A stretch of DNA of 64,000 bases from Kitasatospora sp. A2-31 (GTDB lineage Bacteria; Actinomycetota; Actinomycetes; Streptomycetales; Streptomycetaceae), in contig NZ_JAKNTA010000007.1 in NCBI RefSeq assembly GCF_022288725.1, positions 290,966-354,965 of the forward strand, read 5' to 3'. Positions 59,436 through 64,000 of the stretch are shown piece after piece. The position numbers and the translations under genes are program-made. The notes below the pieces were generated by a model that did not search any database, had not been told where the DNA came from, and saw only the letters and a list, made by a program, of their open reading frames with translations. The number at the start of each line of letters is the position of its first letter. Positions within the stretch are counted from its first letter, which is position 1.

Positions 59436-59726
59436 TCAGGGACGATCAAACCGTCCCGCCTTGGCGCCCGCGAGGAAGTCGTCCCACTCGCCCGCTGTGA
59501 AGAGAAGGGGATCTCGGTCAGGATTCAGTGAGTCGCCGGTGCTGACGAGCCCACGGTCGAGAAACGCGACCCGAAGGCAGTTGCTCCCGCCGGTACTTGC
59601 TGTCAGCCACGTCGCGCGTTCGAGTTGGTCCTTGACCCAGGCCGGATCAAGGGAGTTCTTCTCTTCTGCCGTGACGATGCTGTCGGAATCGGACACTGAG
59701 TGGTGGGGTGCGAGATCGTGGGTCAC
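59436..59726 (-). CDS. DUF397 protein
   Basis: 96 aa from GTG 59726, overlapping the XRE gene (GTGA). Signature: DPAWVKDQLERATWLTASTG, SNCLRVAFLDRGLVSTGDS, DPLLFTAGEWDDFLAGAKA. Partner of the XRE-DUF5753 regulator just upstream. Confidence 0.86.
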   Translation of the reverse strand: MTHDLAPHHSVSDSDSIVTAEEKNSLDPAWVKDQLERATWLTASTGGSNCLRVAFLDRGLVSTGDSLNPDRDPLLFTAGEWDDFLAGAKAGRFDRP

Positions 59727-60580
59727 GAGAGGTCCTTGGCGATTTGAGCGAGGAGTTCGAGCGATTCCTTCGGCGGTAGTGCGTCCGTCTTCAAGTGATC
59801 GCTGGTGGTGTGGTAGTCGGTGACGGTGTCGGGGTCGTTGAGGTGGAGGGCGGTCTTCATACCCTCGATGGTGACGGAGTCGTGTCCGGTCGGGAACGTC
59901 CACGCCATGAACGGGCCGTCGCAGCCGGCGTGCGCGCCGCGCGAGAGCGGGATCACCTGGATGACGATGTTCCTGTACGTGCGGGCCAATTCGATGAGGT
60001 GCAATGCCTGGGCGCCGGCTGTGGCTCGGCCGCCGACCTCCTGGCGAAGTTGGGCTTCAGTCAGGACTGCCCGAATCCGAAGCGGGGTCTTGCGAGAGAG
60101 GGCGGCATGTCGACTGTTGCGCCGCACGGTGATGAAGCGCTTGATGTCCTCGTCACTCTTCCAGGCGCGGCCGGCGATGATCACAGCCAGCTCGTAGGCG
60201 TCGCACTGGAGTAGGCCGTGAACGGCCACGGGGGACCAGATGAACAGGCTGGACGCGATCTCCAGGTTGGCGAGGTAGTCGCCGAGTGGATCGTCGGCAA
60301 CACCGGGGTAACGCTGGTGCCAGTCCTGGTCGCGAGCGTTCCGGACCATGTCGCGCCAGGCTTCCTGCACCGCAGGTTCGGTGATCCCAAGAACCGCGAA
60401 GAAGTGCGGGAGTTGCTGCGGCTTGATCCCCTGAGTGCCGTTCTCGATCTTCGAGATGGTGGACGCGGAGCCGTATCCGAGTTCGACGGCAGCTTGTTCG
60501 ACACTCCAGCCAAGGCGCTTGCGGGCAAGCCGGACCTCGCTGGCGAGACGGCGTCGCCTGGGTGTTGGCTCGACGGGCAC
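59723..60580 (-). CDS. XRE-DUF5753 regulator
   Basis: 285 aa. HTH at 12-60: ASEVRLARKRLGWSVEQAAV, YGSASTISKIENGTQGIKPQ. DUF5753: LEIASSLFIWSPVAVHGLLQ, AYELAVIIAGRAWKSDEDI, RIRAVLTEAQLRQEVGGRAT, VIQVIPLSRGAHAGCDGPFM, VTIEGMKTALHLNDPDTV. Start ATG 60580. Divergent from the P450 operon, so it may regulate it. Confidence 0.87.
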   Translation of the reverse strand: MPVEPTPRRRRLASEVRLARKRLGWSVEQAAVELGYGSASTISKIENGTQGIKPQQLPHFFAVLGITEPAVQEAWRDMVRNARDQDWHQRYPGVADDPLGDYLANLEIASSLFIWSPVAVHGLLQCDAYELAVIIAGRAWKSDEDIKRFITVRRNSRHAALSRKTPLRIRAVLTEAQLRQEVGGRATAGAQALHLIELARTYRNIVIQVIPLSRGAHAGCDGPFMAWTFPTGHDSVTIEGMKTALHLNDPDTVTDYHTTSDHLKTDALPPKESLELLAQIAKDLS

Positions 60581-60891
60581 TGCGGCACCTCCCCTTCTTT
60601 AGGAAAGGCTAGCGCTTGGACAGCTGCTCGCAAATGCCGGTTCAGCGAAAAGGACAGAGTTTCCTTTCCGACCCTCTTGCCGATGGTCTGACGTAGCGTC
60701 ATCATCGGTTCACGGTCGGAAACGGGACCGCGCGCCAGCCTACGTGGAGAGGCGCCCCCCTTCGGCCGATCGAACCTCGTTACACCACAGCCTGGTTGCT
60801 GCTCGCGGGCTCGACCCTGGTGCTACGACGTCAGTTCCGCGACGCGACCAGGTCAGCTCTTCGCAGACTTCCGGGCGGACGGGAGCAACAC
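60581..60891. promoter_or_regulatory. Divergent promoter region of XRE and P450 operon
   Basis: 311 bp without a gene. It contains the palindrome TGACGTAGCGTCA (60689-60701) and AGGAAA/TTTCCT inverted pieces at 60601 and 60660. These are candidate operators for the XRE-DUF5753 protein. No confident promoter boxes. Confidence 0.4.
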
Positions 60892-62103
60892 GTGGATCAG
60901 AAGACCGTCTTGGCGGCACTCACTACTGCTCCGGAGCGGGAGGCCGCGCTCGCGGCGCTGGGCGACGGCCCTCGGGCCATCGACTGTCCGGAGCTCGGCA
61001 GCGGACGGCTCGTCTTCACCCGCTACCGGGAAGTGCGCCACCTGCTCAGGCACCCGGGGTTCATCTGCGCGCCGACCGCTGCCGGCTTGCTGGACGAGAT
61101 CAACCCGGACCTCCGTCCGGCGCTGGAACCGGTGATGTCCTGGGTGCTCTACGCGGATGCGCCGCAGCACCCGCGATTGAGGGGCCTGTTGGCGCGGGCT
61201 TTCGCTCCGCGCCGGATCGCCGCCTTGGAGCCGCAGATCGCCGCGGTGGCAGATGCGCTGGTCTCGCAGTTCGTGAGGGCCGGTGGAGGTGACGTGGTGC
61301 GCAGCGTCGCGGAGCCCCTGCCGGTCCACACGATCTGCGCGTTGCTCGGCATTCCCGAAGGCGATCGGGAGCTCGTCAAGGGCTGGTCCGATGACGTCGT
61401 CCTGCTGACCGAGCCGACGCTCACCGACGGCCAGGAGAAGCGGCTCGCCGCCGCATGGGCGGGCCTGTGGGACTACTTCAGCGGGCTCGTCGAGCGACGC
61501 CGCAGCCATGCGTCCGCCGACATCGTCTCGGCCTTGGTGGAGGTGGAGGAGCAGGGTGAACGCCTCACGCTCGAAGAAGCCGTCTCCAACCTGATCGCTC
61601 TGCTGATCGGCGGCCACGAGACAACAACCGGCCTGATCGGCGCGGTCCTCCGGGCGATCGCCGATCACCCGGGGGAGGCCCGGGCGGCAGCTGGTTCGGC
61701 GGAGTCCGTCGGAGGCTTCGTCGAGGAGGTCCTGCGCCTGGACGGCCCGGCGCTCATCACCGCCCGGACGGCCGCGGAGGACTGCGAGGTTCTCGGCATA
61801 CCGGTGGCGGCGGGCCGTCGCCTGGTCCTGCTCCAGGCGTCCGCGAACCGTGACCCGGAGGTGTTCGAGGACCCGCAGGAGTTCCGTCCCGGCCGGCGGA
61901 ACCCGCACGTCGCCTTTGGCTACGGCCCGCACGCCTGCTTCGGTGCCGCGCTGGCCCGCATGGAGGCCGCCGCAGTGCTGCGTGCCGTCGCCCGGCGGGC
62001 TTGCCGGCTCCATGCGGAGGACGGAGTGGTCTGGAAACCCTCGCAGGTGATCCGCTCCGCCACCTTCCTGCCGATGCGCGTCGAGCGGGCGGCAGACCGG
62101 TGA
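60892..62103 (+). CDS. Cytochrome P450
   Basis: 403 aa from GTG 60892 (SD GGGAG). I-helix: NLIALLIGGHETTTGLIGAV; ExxR VEEVLRLDGPALITARTA; heme loop FGYGPHACFGAALARMEAAA (Cys ligand). N-terminus has no membrane anchor, as in soluble bacterial P450s. Biosynthetic or tailoring P450. Its stop overlaps the next gene (GTGA). Confidence 0.92.
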   Translation: MDQKTVLAALTTAPEREAALAALGDGPRAIDCPELGSGRLVFTRYREVRHLLRHPGFICAPTAAGLLDEINPDLRPALEPVMSWVLYADAPQHPRLRGLLARAFAPRRIAALEPQIAAVADALVSQFVRAGGGDVVRSVAEPLPVHTICALLGIPEGDRELVKGWSDDVVLLTEPTLTDGQEKRLAAAWAGLWDYFSGLVERRRSHASADIVSALVEVEEQGERLTLEEAVSNLIALLIGGHETTTGLIGAVLRAIADHPGEARAAAGSAESVGGFVEEVLRLDGPALITARTAAEDCEVLGIPVAAGRRLVLLQASANRDPEVFEDPQEFRPGRRNPHVAFGYGPHACFGAALARMEAAAVLRAVARRACRLHAEDGVVWKPSQVIRSATFLPMRVERAADR

Positions 62104-62606
62104 TTCTTACCGGCGAGGCGATCCGGCGGTTCATCGGCCGGGGCGAGATCGTCTTCTCCCCGTACGACCGGGCCGGCGTCAACCCGAACAGCATCAACTA
62201 CCACCTGGGCCGCGAGCTCAAGGTCTTTGACGATGCTGCCGGCAGCTGGACGGGCGTCGAGCTGCCGGAGGACGGGTTCGAGCTGGAGCCGCATCGCATG
62301 TACCTCGGGCACACCGAGGAGGTGATCGGCAGCAGCCTGTTCGCGATGCGGCTGATCGGGTGCAGCAGCAACGGCCGCCGCGGGCTGTTTCTCCAGTTGT
62401 CGGCCGATCTGGGCCACACCACGTCCTGTCACCGTTGGACGCTGGAGATCGTCGCGGCCCTGCCGATGCGGATCTATCCGGGGATGATCGCGGGCCAGGT
62501 CTCCTTCTGGCGCAACACCGGGATCATCCAACCCACTCTGGCGACCTACGCCCTCTTCAACCATGCCTGCGAGTCCCAGTCGCCGATGATCGGAGCGCCG
62601 TCGTGA
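62100..62606 (+). CDS. dCTP-deaminase-fold protein (first of two)
   Basis: 168 aa from GTG 62100. dUTPase/dCTP deaminase superfamily: VILTGEAIRRFIGRGEIVFS, NPNSINYHLGRELKVF, LIGCSSNGRRGLFLQLSADL, HRWTLEIVAALPMRIYPGM, AGQVSFWRNTG. The Glu in WTLEI matches the catalytic Glu position. Operon partner is a second copy with altered residues. Role probably nucleotide/nucleoside tailoring. Confidence 0.78.
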   Translation: MILTGEAIRRFIGRGEIVFSPYDRAGVNPNSINYHLGRELKVFDDAAGSWTGVELPEDGFELEPHRMYLGHTEEVIGSSLFAMRLIGCSSNGRRGLFLQLSADLGHTTSCHRWTLEIVAALPMRIYPGMIAGQVSFWRNTGIIQPTLATYALFNHACESQSPMIGAPS

Positions 62607-63142
62607 TTCTCACCGGACCCCAGATCGCCCGGGAAGTCGAGCAGGGTCGCATCAGGATCGACCCGTTCGACCCGGCCCGGTGCACCACCAACAGCTACGA
62701 CCTGGCGTTGGGCAGCCTGGTCGGCGTCTACCTGGACGAGGTCCTGGATCCGAGGCACGAGCCCGAGGTCGAGTACCGCGAGATCCCGTCGACCGGGTAC
62801 CGCCTCGATCGCGGCGACTTCGTCCTGGGCCACACCGTCGAACGCTTCGGCAGCGACGCGCTGGTGCCCATCGTGCATGCCAAGTCCGGGTTCGCCCGCC
62901 GCGGGACGTTCGCCCACTGCACCGCCGACCTCATCGACCTCGGCTTCTACGGCCGCTCCACCCTCCAGCTGTACGCCACTCTCCCGACGCTCCTGTACCC
63001 CGGCATGCCCGTGGCGCAGGTCAGCTTCTGGCAAACGTTCGGGGAGATCGACCAGTTGTACGCCGGGAAGTACCAGGGCGCGGACGGCCCGGTGCCCTCG
63101 CGGAGCCACCTCGACGCCTGGGCGGTGGCGGCCCGTGGCTGA
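62603..63142 (+). CDS. dCTP-deaminase-fold protein (second of two)
   Basis: 179 aa from GTG 62603 (GTGA overlap). Same opening as the first copy (VILTGPQIAREVEQGRIRID), NSYDLALGSLVGVYLDEVLD, HAKSGFARRGTFAHCTADLI, DLGFYGRSTLQLYATLPTLL, PVAQVSFWQTFGEIDQLYAG. Here the position of the catalytic Glu reads Gln (STLQL) while the Lys-Ser-Gly...Arg segment is retained. It may be a non-catalytic partner or act on a different nucleotide. Confidence 0.8.
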   Translation: MILTGPQIAREVEQGRIRIDPFDPARCTTNSYDLALGSLVGVYLDEVLDPRHEPEVEYREIPSTGYRLDRGDFVLGHTVERFGSDALVPIVHAKSGFARRGTFAHCTADLIDLGFYGRSTLQLYATLPTLLYPGMPVAQVSFWQTFGEIDQLYAGKYQGADGPVPSRSHLDAWAVAARG

Positions 63143-63788
63143 CAACGGCTTCGAGCCCATCCGCCGCGGATCCGCCTGCCCGTTCGCCGCCCGGGCCCGC
63201 ACCGAGGCCGCTCCCGCCTACCCGGGGACCGAGCCGTACGAGGCCGGCCTGGCAGCCGGGCCCCTTCTGGCCGACTTCGCGCGCCGCGTCGAAGACGAGG
63301 AACTCGACGGCCTCGTCCTCCAGCTCACCGACCCCGGCCTCGGCGCCACCCTCGACGCCGTTGCCACCACCGTCCGAAAGACCGTCATCGGCCTGCTGGC
63401 CGCGACCGGCTCCGACCCGGACGCCGAACTCGCGCACGCGGGTGCCGACGGCTGGTGGCTGCGGCTGGCCGGCATCCGCTGGTTCCTCGTCGTCTTCGCC
63501 CCCTGCTATCCCGGCACCTCCCCACGCTCCACCCGAGGCTCGGCCTCCACCTTCCTCCTGCTCCAACCCGTCCACACCTTCGACCGGCATGCCACCCCCA
63601 AGGGCACAGTCATCGCGCCCGCCGTCCGGGAGCGCATCCGCGACGCCCACCACGCCGCCGGCACCCCGTACGACTCCGAGCTCGCCCAAGGGACGACCGA
63701 GGCAGCCAAGTTCGTCGCCGCACTCAGCCCTGGTGACCCGCCCGTCACCTGGTGGCGCCCCCGCCCCACCGAACCGGAGAGGACATGA
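63135..63788 (+). CDS. YqcI/YcgG-like protein
   Basis: 217 aa from GTG 63135, overlapping the previous gene by 8 bp. Start region GSACPFAARARTEAAPAYPG, then WWLRLAGIRWFLVVFAPCYP, GTSPRSTRGSASTFLLLQPV, HTFDRHATPKG. These match my recollection of the YqcI/YcgG family, which includes N-oxygenases of amino acids; the assignment is by eye and moderate. It is in the same coupled operon as the P450. Confidence 0.6.
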   Translation: MADNGFEPIRRGSACPFAARARTEAAPAYPGTEPYEAGLAAGPLLADFARRVEDEELDGLVLQLTDPGLGATLDAVATTVRKTVIGLLAATGSDPDAELAHAGADGWWLRLAGIRWFLVVFAPCYPGTSPRSTRGSASTFLLLQPVHTFDRHATPKGTVIAPAVRERIRDAHHAAGTPYDSELAQGTTEAAKFVAALSPGDPPVTWWRPRPTEPERT

Positions 63789-64000
63789 CCACCACCAGCC
63801 TCGCCACCCTGGCCGACGCCATTGCCGCCACACACGGCTCGACCGCACCGACGACGTGGGACGCGCCCACCGAACTGCTCAGCGCCGCCGCTGTGCTGTT
63901 CACCACCCACCCAGCCGACGGCACTGATGAACTCCTGGCCGGCATCGCCCGCCTTCTCGCTCGCGGCCCCCACCCCGCCGTCGCCCTCCATGCCGGCCCG
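63785..64000 (+). CDS. Hypothetical protein, truncated by window edge
   Basis: First 72 codons of a gene starting at ATG 63785 (ATGA overlap with the previous gene). Visible: TTTSLATLADAIAATHGSTA, TTWDAPTELLSAAAVLFTTH, LLAGIARLLARGPHPAVALH. No motif recognisable in this fragment. It belongs to the P450 operon. Confidence 0.65.
   Translation, partial: MTTTSLATLADAIAATHGSTAPTTWDAPTELLSAAAVLFTTHPADGTDELLAGIARLLARGPHPAVALHAGP

Overview
The window is very G+C-rich, with strong third-position G/C bias, many GTG starts, 4-bp GTGA/ATGA stop-start overlaps, and XRE-DUF5753/DUF397 gene pairs. This points to a large-genome actinomycete, most likely Streptomyces or a close relative (Kitasatospora/Streptacidiphilus type). 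It reads as accessory chromosome or a linear-replicon arm: defence genes, an integrase module, many regulators and several small-molecule or peptide biosynthetic loci. I saw no rRNA, tRNA, ribosomal or core metabolic genes.

Layout. (1) 1-9.4 kb, defence-like: a type I-G (formerly I-U) CRISPR effector operon (csb1, csb2, cas3, the last running off the left edge; no array in the window), a frameshifted WXG100/ESX-like relic, a possible nuclease, an HNH protein and a Cys/His-motif protein. (2) 9.4-14 kb, integrative-element-like: tyrosine integrase, excisionase, an XRE repressor divergent from a small HTH protein around a perfect 17-nt palindrome, then DUF397 and XRE-DUF5753. (3) 14-19.5 kb, mixed: a Methyltransf_19-like enzyme, a sigma-like protein, a kinase-fold protein, a PP2C-like gene with an in-frame amber codon and an orphan DUF5753 protein. 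(4) 19.5-29.7 kb, minus strand: nucleotide- and small-molecule-handling enzymes (EEP, MazG-like, ABC exporter, HIT, GNAT, methyltransferase, Nudix proteins including a three-domain fusion, APH-like kinase, TPR-like protein). (5) 29.7-39 kb, a class I FxLD lanthipeptide locus: TauD-like oxygenase, FxLD precursor, full-length LanB, LanC, and a LanB-C-like domain joined in frame to a PIMT-like FxLD methyltransferase, with a divergent Nudix gene and XRE-TPR regulator. (6) 39-41.4 kb, a helicase with HA repeats. (7) 41.6-51.6 kb, an unfamiliar minus-strand operon: permease, glutamine synthetase-like, MurC-like without the P-loop lysine, LuxR-type regulator, deoxyribosyltransferase-like, GH15 and APH-like kinase. 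(8) 51.9-59.2 kb, a TPR regulator, an epimerase and a compact operon of a 46-aa peptide, JmjC/cupin oxygenase, aldo/keto reductase, two APH-like kinases and a methyltransferase; this is my best candidate for an undescribed RiPP-like system. (9) 59.4-64 kb, XRE-DUF5753/DUF397 divergent from a coupled operon of P450, two dCTP-deaminase-fold proteins, a YqcI/YcgG-like protein and a partial gene.

How they may fit together: the LanB/LanC/methyltransferase set should dehydrate, cyclise and convert an Asp of the FxLD precursor; the large minus-strand neighbour block may supply export and tailoring. The peptide-oxygenase-reductase-kinase operon suggests side-chain hydroxylation followed by further modification. 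These functional links are inferences from gene order and motifs.
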